From assembly GCF_000283155.1 (NCBI RefSeq), contig NW_004454179.1, forward strand, positions 11,821,858 through 11,885,857: a stretch of 64,000 nucleotides of DNA, in the 5' to 3' direction. Under the pieces are notes generated by a model. It saw only the letters and a list, made by a program, of their open reading frames with translations, made no database searches and was not told where the DNA came from. The position numbers were made by a program, and so were the translations under genes. Positions 11,845 to 25,500 of the stretch are shown here, piece by piece; within the stretch, counting starts at the first letter, position 1, and every line of letters starts with the position of its first letter. Origin of the DNA: Ceratotherium simum simum. Lineage: Eukaryota > Chordata > Mammalia > Perissodactyla > Rhinocerotidae.

Positions 11845-12095
11845 TTTAAAAACAGCTTTATTGAGATATAATTCACATACCATACAGTTCATCTACTTAA
11901 AGTGTACAATTTAGTGGTTTGGCGTGTATTCACAGAGTTGTGTAACCATCATCATAATCTAATTTTGGAACTTTTTCATCACACTAAAAAGAAGTCCCAC
12001 CCGCATTAGCAGTCACTCCACATTTGTCCTCAGTTTCCCAGCCTTAGGCAATCCCTAGTCTACTTTCTGTCTCTATAGATTTACCTATTCTAGTT
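11845..12095 (-). mobile_element. L1 3' UTR fragment
   Basis: The stretch agctttattgagatataatt through gtgtaaccatcatcataatc is the antisense L1 3' UTR that also occurs at 12561-13323. It was probably cut short before the adjacent MIR. Confidence 0.7.
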
Positions 12096-12235
12096 CCAGG
12101 CAGTTTCTAAATATTTAATCCTCATAACAACTCTGAAATAGTTACTGTTGCAGTTATTATCCCCATTTTATAGATGAGGAAACTGAGGCACCAAGAGGTT
12201 AAATATTTTGCCTGAGGTCACACAGCAATAAGCAG
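12096..12235 (-). mobile_element. MIR SINE fragment
   Basis: Contains attatccccattttatagat then gaggaaactgaggcaccaag and gaggtcacacag, the antisense MIR core. Confidence 0.75.
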
Positions 12236-12237
12236 AT

Positions 12238-12465
12238 GGGCTTTGGAGTCAGACAGACCACAAGTCCGAGCTCTATTGCTTGCTTGCTGTGTGACTTATG
12301 GAATATTACTTAAACTCTCTCAAGTGTCATTTTCAGATATGTTTAGTTAAATGAGAATGACAATGGCTGAGTCATAGAGTTGTTGGAGAATTAAATGCTA
12401 TGACATAAGAAAAGTGCTTAGTCCAGGGCCTCAAATTTAGTAGGTATTCAGTTAATCATAATGGT
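12238..12465 (+). mobile_element. MIR SINE
   Basis: Reads ctttggagtcagacagacca, ttgctgtgtgacttatgg and agttgttggagaattaaatg in the order of a sense MIR. It lies head to head with the antisense copy just before it. Confidence 0.75.
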
Positions 12466-12560
12466 TCTTAATAGGTAGGGCCAGGTAAGGACCTGGCTTA
12501 CTTGGTGTGGTTGGCCCTGCATCCCCTAGCATTTAGGTGGACCCTGAGATGCCAGCTTTT

Positions 12561-13323
12561 TTTTTTTTTTGTAAGATATAATTCATATACCATGAAATTC
12601 ACCCATTTAAAGTGTACACTTCAGTGGTTTTTAGTATGTTCGTGAGGTTGTGTAACCATCATCACTATTTAATTCCAGAACATTTCCATCACTCCAAAAA
12701 GAAACTGTACCCATTAGCAGTCACTCCCCATTCGCTCCTCCCCATATCCTCTGGCAACCACTAATCTACTTTCTGTCTCTATGGATTTGTTTATTCTAGA
12801 CTTTTCATATAAATGAAATCATACAATATGTGGCCTTTTGTATCTGGCTTCATTCACTTAGCATAATGTTTTCAGGGTTCATCTATGTTGTAGCAAGTAT
12901 CAGTACATCATTCCTTTTTATTCTGTTGTGTGAATATACTACATTTTGTTTAGCCATTCATCCATTGATGACATTGGGTTGCTTCCACTTTTTGGCTATT
13001 ATGAATAATGCTGCTATGAACACGTGTGCAAGTTTTTGTGTGAACATATGTTTTCATTTCTCTTGGGTACATACCTAGGAGTGGAACTATTGGGTCATAT
13101 GGTAACTCTATGTTTAACTTTTTGAGGAACTGCCAAACTGTTTTACAAAGCAGGTCCACTATTTTACATTCTCACCAGCAGTGTATGAGTGTTCCAGTTT
13201 CTCCACATCCTCGCCAACACTTGTTATTGTCTATCTTTAATTTTAGTCATCCTAGAGTGTGTGAAGTGGTACCTCATTGAGGTTTTGATTTGAATTTCCC
13301 TAATAACTAATGATGTTGAGCAT
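12561..13323 (-). mobile_element. L1 LINE 3' end (ORF2 tail and 3' UTR)
   Basis: A T-rich start at the left, the 3' UTR phrase gtaagatataattcatatac, then antisense ORF2 tail with broken frames. Flanks gagatgccagctttt (12546-12560) and gagttgccaactttt (13324-13338) make a 15-base target duplication with two changes. Confidence 0.85.
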
Positions 13324-16300
13324 GAGTTGCCAACTTTTAGGTCAGCTCTTTCTGCCCACTTCAGCTGTTGTGTTTCCTCCAGAAAGTCTCTTCTGGGTTC
13401 CTAGTCATCTTCTGCCTGTAGTTAGTGGTCATTTTGGCATCTTCGAGGCTGATTGGTACCTTCTTAGGTGCTTTGGGGCAGACTTTTGGGCAGCTTCCAG
13501 CGGTCGGGCAACTGTGTCTAAGATTCAAGGCACGTGCTCTTCCTGTCGGCAGGTTTGATGTTACTCTTGAGGCTGACACAGCCATCCCTAGGCTCACCAA
13601 ACTGCTGAGACAAAGCCAGCCTCTCCCCTGGGCACCTCAGTGAACAGGATCGGAAGTTCTTGAGCTGGAAACAATCTTGAGAGGCTATCTCATCCATCCA
13701 TCTGCAACAAGACAGTTAGGACCCCTACCCTCTCCCTACCAGACTAGGGAGAATCTGTAATGTATTCCTTTAAAAATCCCTCTAGGAAGAAATTCCACTG
13801 GCCCCCTTTACCACCAGCCAATATCTTAGCAGCCTTGTGTGTTAGAAAAATTCTTTGCTCTGACCCAGATCCCACCTTCTGCAACACATGCCAGTTTCCT
13901 CTCATGCTTTCCTTTCTTGGAGGATGTGAGAGACAGCCGCTCCCTAGGAGGGGCTTCGTCCTCTGGTCAGACAAAACTGCTTTGGCTGGAGAAGCCCTCA
14001 CGTGAGGAAGTCCAGACCAAGCCAGGCCCCTCTAGGGGACTTTAAAGACTAAATGACCTTGTCACTTGGCTATTGCGTGGGCAGTCTGCTTTGAAAAAGA
14101 GACCTTCTGACAGGCTCCAGGTTGTGTGTTTATCCTGAAGCTGGGCCTTTCCAAACTCGTGTTTCAGAGTTTAGATGTTGCATCCAGCCAGCCTGGTGGG
14201 TGGTAATCAAACGCAGGTGGAGACCATCTGGCCAGGCCTGTCCCTCCTAGCTAGCCAAGTGAGGGCTGGCCTGCCCACCGCAGAGCTGGCCCAGAAAGCA
14301 CCCCGTGTGGAGGCAGATGGGGTACACGTGCATGTGTGCGCATGTACACCCATACGTGCGTGTGCCTGTGTACACAGCCCTCTTAGAGAGGTGGTGCTGC
14401 TTGGATGTGTATGATTTCTCTCTCTGCATCTAAGGGTTCTCCCCATTGTGCAGCCTGAGGAACGTGTTTTTTTTAGTCTGTTTCTCAAGTATTTTGCGGT
14501 TAGAAATCGTGTATTTTTCTTGGCCCAAGATGAAAGCCCTGGGGTAAGGGGCTAATACATTTTACAAAGCTGCCTCTAATTGGTGGCTGCTGAAGTCTTC
14601 CCTTTGCCCTAGTGACCCATCTCCTCTTGTAGCGTTTTAACTCGGAGGCAGTCTTGCATTTCCCCAGGTTTTCACACCTCTCTCAAGCCTGCAGCCCCAG
14701 GGAGGCAGCTCCTCCAGCCTCAGTTTGCTTAGCTATTCTACCTCAGCCTCCCTGCACAGAATTGCCCCAAACAGGGCAGGTCAACAAGAAAAGAAAATAG
14801 CTTACACTTTGTGCTGCCAAGCTCTTCTTCTAGCCTGGCTAGTCCTTCTTCAAGCATCTTCTCCCAGAATTCTAGGTGTATACCCTCAAAATGGATTCTG
14901 CTTCCCACATTGCCAGATACCCAGAGGAAATGCAAACTATGGACATCTCCTTTAAATATAATTGGGTATGACCATGATGATTTTAAGGATTCCTTTTCAG
15001 TCCTTTAGAGAACTTAGCTTATCAGAGGTGACCTCCCCCTGCAGCAAGTGCTGAGGGCTGAGCTCCCCCAGGCACACAAGCAAGGCTAGGACTGGTGTCA
15101 GAGCTTCTGACAATCTGGAGTCTCCTTCTATCCAGTCTCCTGGCCTGCCTTCTTGGGAGTGATGATGAGGATGATGGAAAAATTCCATGTGGAACTCCAG
15201 GGTTGGGCACTGACTGCATCATCATCCGTTTAGTATTCTCCCCTCTGACCGCCTGTTCTGGTAGCTTGGCTAGCAAGGAGGTATTGGCTGTCATCTTAGT
15301 TCATGGTTTGTATTTGTATGCTGAAGAGTTTACATGTGTATAATCATTGTGGCTCATGTTTTTACAAGATATAATTACTGAAAATTATATCATAAACATA
15401 TTTAACTTTTAACCCTTCCCAGGCTGATAAGCCTCCTGTAGCTCTCAGGAACTCCTCCCTGGATGCTTCCCTCACCCAAGAAGGTGTCACCTCCCAAATC
15501 AGGCCTTGTTCTCTAACCTGCACCATTTTCCTCCCTGGCAGAAGTCCATTTTAGGGACTTCCCTGGAGACTCAGGGCTCCTAAGTGTTTCCTAGCAGTCA
15601 GGGAGGCAGGCATTCCTCTGCTGCCTCATCATCACCATGATGAGTATGGCCACAGAGGCAGTAACCCTCATCATTCTGGGCCACTTGGGGATGGGGAGGG
15701 AGGGCAAACCGTGCTTCCTCAAGGTTCCAGTGACTGAAAGTGCACATTGGGTGCCAGGTTTCAGGAAGAGCGTGTACTGATTGATGGGTGCATGTGGGGT
15801 GCTAGGTTTCAGGAAGAACGTGGTCTCTCCCAGTATTTGGAATCTGCCTTGGGACCCATCCACAAATGCCGAGTTTGGGGGCCAGCCAGCTCAGCCCAAG
15901 GATTATACCTTTGTGGGGCAGAGTGGAGCTGGGAGTGGAGAAACGGTCTTGTCCTCACAGATCATACACCAGGACGTGTATCCTTAGCAAACTAAATAAG
16001 TGCTTATTAGTAGCTTGAAGGAATAAGGAGCATGAATAAGGAAGATTTTCAGTAATGGAGCCTCAATTACACAGAAAAGAATGTTCCAGAGCCACAAAAT
16101 GTGGAACTTATAATTCAGAGTGCCAGCAGGGCAATTTGATTGGCTGGACAAAGGTCATACATGTATACTGTGGCTGGCAGGAGGGCGAGGCTGGAGTTCT
16201 GGTTCCCTGCAGGCTATCGAGATCCTTCCTCCCCTCAAGGCTCATACCCTGAGAGATTCCTCTAATGAGGGGTTTGGATGCTGGGCCATCAAAAATAGGG

Positions 16301-16380
16301 GAGAAATTTAATTAGACTTTCAAAACAGTGTTTTTCCTAAGGTAGTTGAACTAAAAACATTTGCTTTTTATTCCTTTCAG

Positions 16381-16517
16381 ATTTACAGGAACAGACGGAC
16401 CTAGTGGCTTTGGCTTTGAGTTAACATTTCGTCTGAAGAGAGAAACAGGGGAGTCTGCCCCTCCAACATGGCCAGCAGAGCTAATGCAGGGCTTGGCCAG
16501 ATACGTGTTCCAGTCAG
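16381..16517 (+). CDS. SUFU: SUFU exon 3
   Basis: This 137-base exon encodes the last base of codon 106 through the first base of codon 152. It reads [20 protein letters not shown] at the start and ends ARYVFQS. It forms part of the central beta-sheet of the N-terminal SUFU lobe. Tyr147, in the RYVFQ stretch, is one of the residues reported to be needed for GLI binding, and it is intact. The acceptor follows a pyrimidine-rich tract (ttgctttttattcctttcag) and the donor is gtaaga. Length and phase equal those of human exon 3 as I recall them. Reading past the donor soon diverges from SUFU, which confirms the splice position. Confidence 0.97.
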
Positions 16518-19500
16518 GTAAGAGCCCCAGGAGCTGGCTGGTGTGGTGGTCCTTCTGCCATGAGCCTGACTGGCTTTGGGAACTCGCAGTATATTTTGAT
16601 GTCTGCACAGTGACCTTTCCTGAGAGTACTGTACCCCATTTGTATCATGATGGTGGCTTGTTTTGCCTGGTGTTTCCTGGGTGGGAAGGTACCTGGGCCA
16701 TGGAAGAGAAGGATATGTCACTGTGACCTCCAGCAGCAAGTGGGAGTCCCTGCTACTGTTCTGACACCCTGAGCCCTTGTTGCAGTCTGCCAGCCATACT
16801 TCTGATTCCCAATGAGCCAAAGGCCAACTCAGCATGGAGCGGACAAGCTCTTTCTCTGTCTGCCCTATTTCCCATAATTAGCATGGTCCTTCCTCCCTGC
16901 TCCCGGTGGCCAAGCCATCTCTGTTTCTGGGGCCACAAGCACATGTGTTAATCTTGGCTGAGCCTTGGATTAACAGTAGAGAGTGGGGTAGAGAGAGAGA
17001 GAAAGGATTGCCAGGAGCTTGCTCCCTCACAGTGTCAAGGGGAAGCTGGAATCAGGCAGGACCTTAACAGTCAGAAATATTGTTTGATTCAGATGATTCA
17101 AGTGCCCACCAGGGGATGGCCCTGTGCTCCTGGTGCCCCTCTAGAGACTGCTAATATGGAACCTGAAGTTGGGGCTTTGTGCTGGGAGCCTTGGTCTGTC
17201 ACTCTTGGCTCAGCCTGCCTATAGTCCTCCAGTGGGATGAAATGTTGGAGCAACTTTTAGTACCTTTTATGGAAGGTTTCATATCATCTGAATGTTTATG
17301 TGGCTAATTAATTGCTCAGAAACATTTCCCATATGACCTCAGATTTTATTTCTTTGGTGTGGTAAGTAGCCTTCAAATGAAGGCCAAGACACTTTTATCC
17401 AACTCTTTTGCTCTTTGACTGCTATAAACAAGGGCAAAGTGACATCTAGGTGGGTCCCTCAAAGTGTGGTCCTCGGACCCCCTGCATCAGAAGCACCTAG
17501 AGAGCTTTTTTTTTTTTTTTTTTATAATTTTATTTATTTATTTTTTCCCCCAAAGCCCCAGTAGATAGTTGTATGTCATAGTTGCACATCCTTCTAGTTG
17601 CTGTATGTGGGACGCGGCCTCAGCATGGCCGGAGAAGTGGTGCGTTGGTGCGTGCCTGGGATCCGAACCCGGGCCGCCAGCAGCGGAGTGCGCGCACTTA
17701 ACCGCTAAGCCACGGGGCTGGCCCTAGAGAGCTTTGCAAACGCATATTCCTGGGTCCCACAGGAGATCTCTGACTTTGAGTCTTTGGGGTGATCTTCCCA
17801 GATGCTTCTTGTAGAGACTCAATTTGGGGAACCATAGATCTGGCAGCTTTTCTAAATACAGTGACTTTTTTTTCAGCCCTGAGTAGGTTATAAATTGGGA
17901 ATGCAATAGATCCTCTAAGTTGAACCCTTCTGCCCTCATTCGAGACCCCTGAGAATCAGATGTTGGCAGGGTGGCTGTCATGTAATGAGACTGTTCCTTA
18001 GCTACCATCTACCATTATGTGTCTGTGGGATAGTCCCCTTTTGGAGGCTACAATGGGTCTTCTCTAAGCAAGGGTTCCCAAACCTAGCTGCTCATGAGAT
18101 CCCCTGGGAAGCTTGTCAACACACTGATTCCCAATACCCTCTGCAGGGCTCTGATTCAGTTGGCCAGAGGTGGGACCAGGGCATGTTTCTTAACTAGCTT
18201 CCCAGGGGATTCTAATGCAGCTGATCTGGGATGGTATTTGGGCTCTAACAGACTGTTGACCAGGAAGAAGTAACATTCACAGGGGCAGGGGAAGCAGGCT
18301 GCCTGAAGCAGCTGGCCCATGTGATTTGGTATTTTCCTAGTGTGGTTTGCACAATCTTTTAAAATTGTTCCAGGAGTCTACTGCCTGAACCCTTTGTGTC
18401 CCCCTTTCTCCCCTCTTGGGATGCCTGAAGCTGACTCCAATATAGAACTGTCTTTGGGAAAATAAACTTTTCTCAGTGTGGAATTTGATCTGTTATGGGA
18501 AAGGAGGCTCTAAAGACTAGGAAGCCTCTTGCTTGTATAGATAGGTAACTTCTTGCCCACTGCTTAAGCCAATGCATTTATATGCTTGTTTCTACTTAAT
18601 GTACCTGCTCAGGTGGATAGAGATCAGAGGAATGTAAAAGAGGTGTTATGAGTCACTGTCAGATGGAGTCAAGCAGATGAACTTCTGAAATAGTTCTGAT
18701 ATTATAGTTCTGAAATAATAATGCAAGTGACTGGAAAAATAGGATTTGATTTGCAAGGGTTCATTTCACCCATACTGTAAGCATCACTAGTGACTGTTTT
18801 GCAACACTAATGTGCCCATTGATTCAGGCAGATTATCAACAGATGCTAAAACCATTGGATAAAAAGATTGTTGGGGAATAAGATATTCACGAAGACTCTC
18901 AAAGAATCCCCCACAGGTTACTTTTATTACAAAGAGAAAAAGAATACCTTTACAATGCAAAGATTTGAGTGGACATCACCTTAACCAAATGATCAAAAAT
19001 AGCAACACCAATAATGGAACAAATTATTATTATGTACTTCCTCAGGTATTGCAGTGTGAAGTATAAAACATCAACTATGTAGCACTTTTCCAAAAATGTT
19101 TCACCTGAATTAAATCATGAGCAAACAGTCAGACAAGTCCATATTGTGGGACATTTCACAAGACGGCTGCCTGGACTCTTCAAAAATGTCAGTGCTGTGA
19201 AAGATATAAAAAGGAAGAGGGCGGGGGCTGTCCTACATTAAAGGAAACATGACAGTTTAAATGCACTTATGATCCTTGATTGGATCCTGAAATGAAAAAA
19301 AAGTCATTTTTAGGGCAATTGGAAAAATATAAATATAGACTGTATTTTAGATAACAGTGAAACTGAAATTCCTTGGGTGTGATATGGTATTATGGTTATG
19401 TAGGATAATGTCCTTGTTCTTAGGAGATCAAAGCTGAAGAATTTATGAATAAAATGACATGATGTCTGTGACTTAATTTTTGAATGATTCAGCAAAAAAA

Positions 19501-22500
19501 TTAAGTGTCTGTGTGAGAGAGAGAGAAAGAAGAGAAAGCAAATGTGGCAAAATGTCACCAACTGGTGAATCGAGGTGAAGGGTATATGGGTATTCATCGT
19601 GCTGTCCTTCTAACTTTTCTATGGGATCGAGAATTCTCAAAATAAAAAGTTATGGCTGTTTCCTGAGTGTACATTGCCTGGCGTGTGCTCCATAATCCCT
19701 TCTGCACCAGTGGCCCCTTTTATGGTGCCTCTAATGTGATGGCTACAGTTTGTGCCTGCCGACCACTTCAGGCATTTCACAGTAGCGGCAGGATGACTAT
19801 ACTTCTAAAAGTATAATACTTGATTTTCTGTTTGCCAGAATTCCTGTAATATGATTGTACTACTTAAATAATAGCTAAAACAAATTTACCTGAAATTCTT
19901 TTTGGAACATGGCAGGGAATAAATAATGGGAAAATGATAATGGGTAACTGATGTAAGATAGGCAACCATAGCTATGGGCCTAAATGGTGCGGATAAGAGC
20001 TAATATTTAGTAGTGTGTTCTCTCTGCCAGGCATGATTGTAGTGCTGATTTAACATGCAGTAAAGCTCTGTGAGTTAGGCAGTATGTTATACCAGCTTTA
20101 CAGTTGCAGAAAGCAAGACAATACGGAGAGGTGAAGTAGCATATTCAAGATCACACATCTAGTAGCTGCAAAGGCCACATCTGAACCCAGGCGTTGTAGC
20201 TCTTAATGCCGCTCTCTTAACCGTGATGCCATGTTGCCTGTAGCTCAGTTGACATCTGGGCTGCTGATGGCTCAGGCTGGACAGTGAGTTTTTTTTTTTT
20301 TTTTAAGATTTTATTTATTTATTTTTTTCCCCCCAAAGCCTCAGTAGATAGTTGTATGTCATAGCTGCACATCCTTCTAGTTGCTGTATGTGGGACTCGG
20401 CCTCAGCATGGCGGGAGAAGCGGTGCCTCAGTGCACGCCCAGGATCCGAACCTGGGCCGCCAGCAGCAGAGCGCGCGCACTTAACCACCAAGCCACGGGC
20501 CGGCCCTGGACAGTGAGATTTGAGAATCATCTGCATGGATGGCTACATTTGTGCACATGGCCTCCAGGCTCCATGATGCCTTGCTTGGGCGTTCTGGAAC
20601 ATTTGGAAAATAAAGGAGGGCAAAAGCCATTCATATTGCCCAAATCCTCTTAAATCCATCCTTTCATCTTTTAACTTTTTATTTATGAAAATATGTATAT
20701 AAAAAGTACAGCTCGATGAGAATTCACAAACCAAACACATCCACATAACCAGCAGCCAAATCAAGAAACAGACTAGTTCTCCAGAAACCTCCCTTGTGCC
20801 TCCTTTTAGTCATCATCCCTTCTTTTTTTTTTTTTTTTTCTATTTCACTGCATAGTACAGGTCCTCAGAAGCATGTGCCTAAACTCGTTGGTAATAGGCT
20901 AAGGAGCCCGCATTTCCACTCCTTTCCCCGTACTGTTTGCCATCCTGCATGTGACTGCAAGATCAAGGGGACAGCATAGTATGATGGTTAAGAGCATGGC
21001 CCCTGGGCCCAGACTGCCTGTATTCTTATCTTAGCCCTCCCAGTTACCTCCTCCTGATCTTGGACAACACAACACATTTGCTCATCTATAAAGCAGGGAT
21101 AATAATAGTAACTATGCATGAAGTTATTGAGAGGATGAAATGACTTAATATCTACAGAGCACTTAGAACAGTGCCTGATACATAGTAAGTACTATATAAG
21201 TATTACCTGCAATTATTATTATTACTCAGTCTTTAAAAACTTTATATGGATTGAGAAGTTGGGTACCTTGGTCTTTTTTTGCAGTGACAATAAAGACCCC
21301 ATTTAACAGCAAAACCCTGTTAGGAAGGAAATGCCTTGCTTGTTCCTGAATCAAATACCTGCCTCAGCTGATATGATGACATTTGGTGCCATTATCTTTC
21401 TCCCACACAGAAAATCAATAATAGTGACACAAATAAAATTACCTTGTTTTCTACATCATAGTGTATAACCAAAAAACAAATTTAGTTCAAACATGGTTCT
21501 TTGATTTATGTGGTTGATAGTGCCTGTAAAGTCTTATACAAATCAAGTCCTATTCTAAATGCAATAGAGCCCATACAGTTTAGTGGGACCTTGTGGTAAA
21601 TCCTTTTATAAAGTGAAGAAACTTTTTACAGTGTGAATAATTGCCCCTTATTGTAACTGTTTTGTAAGACTGGGTTTAGGCCTTTCAGGTTTTCTCAGAG
21701 CAGGACACACTCTCCTGATGCTGCAGAGAACCTCCGTTGTGACGTGTAGGCATTGTCCTGCCCCCGAGTGGTTACACTCTACAAGGGTTACGCATATGCT
21801 GTTGTACAGCACACGTATTTTATGTCTGATGTGTACATAGATATAGCTACATGTGTAACTAGCAGCGTAATTCTGTTTGATGGTCTTGCCTCACCTGTGC
21901 TGTCCACTTTAAACTCAGTGCCTTTATGTGGAGCACCCCGCCCATTTGCATGTGAGAACATGCCGAGCAGTGTCATCAAGTAAGTAGAATGCTTAGACCT
22001 GCTTTTCCAGGTCTAAACAGCATCCACAGCTTTACCATCCAGGCTTGGAAGTAGCATCAGGGCAGTGGTAGGCAAGGGAAAGGGGAACGACGAGACTCGG
22101 TGGGGGTGTGGTGGTGGGGGTGATGCCCATGTCCAGCTGTGGGGCTGTGTGAGACTGCCTCTGAAGAATGACTCGGACGGGTCCTGTAACTTAGTCCCGA
22201 CCTGCCAGAGGATGATTACCTTTCGGTTGGTGCTCAGAAGTGGGGAGCTGAGCTGTAGAGAGAAGGAAGTAGAAATGAGAGAGGCCTGGGAAAGCAGAGT
22301 ATCCAGAGAAGGTGAAGGATTCGAGATCTGGAGATGGGGCAGGTTAGTGTTTATTTTAATTGGGATGCTTTTAGTTATATGAAGATGACAATGATGTACA
22401 CCTGAAATTTATATAATGTCATAAACCAATGTTACCTCAATAAACAAAAAAAAAAGAAAATGACAGAAACCCAACTCAAACTACCTTAAACAATAACAGG

Positions 22501-25500
22501 CTATTAGCTCAGGTAACTGGGACATCCAGGGTTTCAGGTATGGCTTGATCTGTATGTTGAAACAGTGTCCTCATGGCTCTGACTCCTGTGTTGGTCTTGT
22601 ACTGCAGACTGACTCTCTCCATGTGCCAGGAAAGATGAACACCACCAGTCAGAGTTTCCGGTTCTCTCCATTTGTAGTCCCAGCACGCAGACGGCTTTTT
22701 TCTTCCAACATTCCTATATCAGTCCTAGGGAAGGACTCAGATTAGTTCTGCCTGGGTCATGTGACCACCCCGGTTGGTGGCAATGGTCCAGATGGAGCAC
22801 CAGGATTTCTGTTTAAAGTTCTCCCCCCTCCTCACTTCCAACCACATGGAGTGGGAGAGAAGTCCCCTAAAGCAAAGGGTGCCTATTGGCAGAAAAAGAA
22901 TAGGTATAGGTCTTGGTACGCAGAATCGGTTGCTCTCACAGGACCGTAGGGGCATCTATTACCTCAGTAATTGTGGTGTGCAGTTATGCCTGGAAGTCGA
23001 ACCACTGGAGAATGCATAGATGGAGCGGGTAACTTTTGTTCTGTCTTGTATCTGTTGGGATGGTTTTGACTACAAGTAATAGAACACCCTGACTGAAATG
23101 GCCTAAGAGTAAGGGCTCTTGTCTTACATAGCAAGTCACCTGGAGGTGGGCAGTTCCAGGATTGGTTGTCATCTGCTAAATGATGTTAAGGACCTGAGTT
23201 CTTTCTAACTTCCTGCTGTGCCTGCCTCACAAGAAGGCCTGTCTTTTCAAATGGGTTTCCTCATGTTCCAAAGATGGCTGCCATAATCCCTAGCATCCTG
23301 GAATCACACTTGACAGAGTCTACAAACAGTACAAGAGACATTTCTGTCCTGTGTCTCTTTTAAAGACCAATCAAAACCTCCACAGGACTGCTCTTATTGA
23401 TCTCTCCTTGCATCTCATTGGCTAGAGTTATGTCAGGAAAGTGAGACAGTCACGTTGATTTACTAGTCAATATCCACTTCCTAGGGCTGGGGATGGGCCC
23501 TGGTTTCTTGAAGGTCATTGCCAAGGAACAGCAGAGGAAAAAAATTGGGGCTCTGTTAGTAAGGAGGGGAATGGCCACCAGGTGGGCAAAACAGTATGTG
23601 TACTCGCAAGAAGCCCCAGCCCTGCCTGGGGTCAGAGGAACCTTTCATTATTGATCAGGACGCTGGGCCAGTACAGAAGTGTCATGTGGAAAGAGAATGT
23701 TCCAGTCACAAGGACAGGGTGGCTGTCATTTCACCTGCTACAGCAGACTTAGAACCAAATCCCGCCTCCAGCATGAATCATTTGGAAAGTTCTGCAGTAA
23801 ATACATCAATAACTTCACCAGTAGACACTTCAACTTCTTCCTTCCTACTTTGCAGCCAGTTTCTCCTACTTCCCCATTCCCTTTTAATTTTATGATCAGC
23901 TTATTCTTTCTTCTCAGATTGCCAGTGACTGCTCCCCTGCCCCCCCCCCCCGGGTTTCATTAGAAAGAAACCATTCCCCAACTCAGCAGGGCTTGATTTC
24001 TGAGCTGCGCTTTAGAATTCTGCTGGAGAGGCTGTCTGCTCTTAGTTCTGCCGTTGGTAGGCCTTAACCACAAATTCCAAGGCAATTTCACTTGAGTTTT
24101 AGGAGAAACATGGCCCCCCAACCTGGTAACTGACACTGTGGAAATTCAAGTGCTTTCCCTTGCTGCTGTTTAATGGCAACCTCATGGCATGTGCTGAGTC
24201 AGCTCAATTTGTGATTCGGGCCCAAGCAGGGAGATGGGCGCACTGCATGAGCATCCTGAGCCATCAGAGCTCACGGCTGATTGAACTCAGTGGTATTGAC
24301 AGACTAACGCTAACAGAGATTTTTTTTTTTTTACATTTTCTTTCTGTTTCACGTTTATAAAAGAAATACTTGCTCATTATAAAAACTGAAAAATAGAAAT
24401 ATATGACACAGAAAGTGAAAATCCTTCATAATTCATTGCCCCACTGGGAAAATGTTGGTGTTCCTATTTCCACATTTTCTTTTCAATGTGTATATCTATA
24501 TAGAATTATCATTATTTTATAGAAATGAGCCATACTTTTCATACTGTTTTTTAACTTGCTTTTTTCACTTAATATCATTTGAACATCTTCCCATGTTAGT
24601 ATGTTCTTTCTAACTCTACACTTATTTATTATCTAGATATACTGTATTTTATTTAATCAGTCTCCTGTTGTTGGGCATTTGGGTGATTTCCACTTTTTCC
24701 CTCCCACAAACCTGCAGTGAGCAACCTTGTATATATCTGGGTTTGCACTCTTGCCTAAGTATTTCTGTGGGATAAATTCTTAGAAGTAGGATTGCTAGGT
24801 TAAGGGAAATGAACATTTTGCATGTTAATAGCCATTGCAGATGAATGATTATATTATTTATTTATTTTTTTAATAATTTTATTTTTTTTCCCCCAAAGCC
24901 CCAGTAGATAGTTGTATGTCATAGTTGCACATTCTTCTAGTTGCTGTATGTGGGACGCAGCTTCAGCATGGCTGGAGAAGCGGTGTGTCCTGCGCACCCG
25001 GGATCCGAACCCGGGCCGCCAGCAGCGGAGCGCGCGCACTTAACCGCTAAGCCACGGGGCCGGCCCTGATTATATTATTATAATACTGTTGTGATCATCC
25101 GGTAAATGTTGTAATTGTTTTCAACAAACAACAGAATGGTTATTATATAAAATGATTTTTATAGCAACAGAGTACTCTTCTGAGTCCCTGAAAATTGGTC
25201 CCCTTTCTTAAGTTACTTGGCCTGAGAGAGATCATTAATACATGTTAAATGGCATACATTGGGGGGTTAGGAAAGAGAGCAAGCCCTTATACAGTATCTC
25301 ATGCAGTTTAGATTTAGCACAAGAACCCATCCATCATGCTTCCAGTCTCTGAAGTTGGAAGTGGTGAGGGACCCAGCCTGCTGCCTGAAGTCAGAGACTT
25401 TTCCAGATACTGACAGCAGATCAAGTTTTATATAAAGAATCTCAATGTATTGTGGGGTTTTCTTGAGTTTTGCCTCCTCCTACCTTTCCTAAAGTTAAAA

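Larger units (their letters stand above)
1..16380 (+). other. SUFU: SUFU intron 2, 3' portion
   Basis: This is non-coding sequence upstream of exon 3. About half is recognisable interspersed repeat, listed separately. Longer stretches where I see no gene and no repeat I can name are 791-2540, 2700-3065, 6645-7320, 7757-8160, 9170-9520, 9980-10800 and 13340-16360. In 13340-16360 there are several short chance frames on both strands but no splice-bordered or conserved-looking coding pattern. Exon 2 is not found here, so the intron is longer than 16 kb. Confidence 0.85.

Noticed and set aside
16361..16726. A 121-codon open frame that contains exon 3 and reads past both ends
   Set aside because: Only 16381-16517 matches SUFU. 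The parts before the AG and after the GT are intron read-through.
22762..22770. GLI-like gaccacccc and other one-mismatch sites (1200, 41479, 45352, 54519, 54545)
   Set aside because: One-mismatch sites are expected often by chance in 64 kb, so only exact matches were kept.
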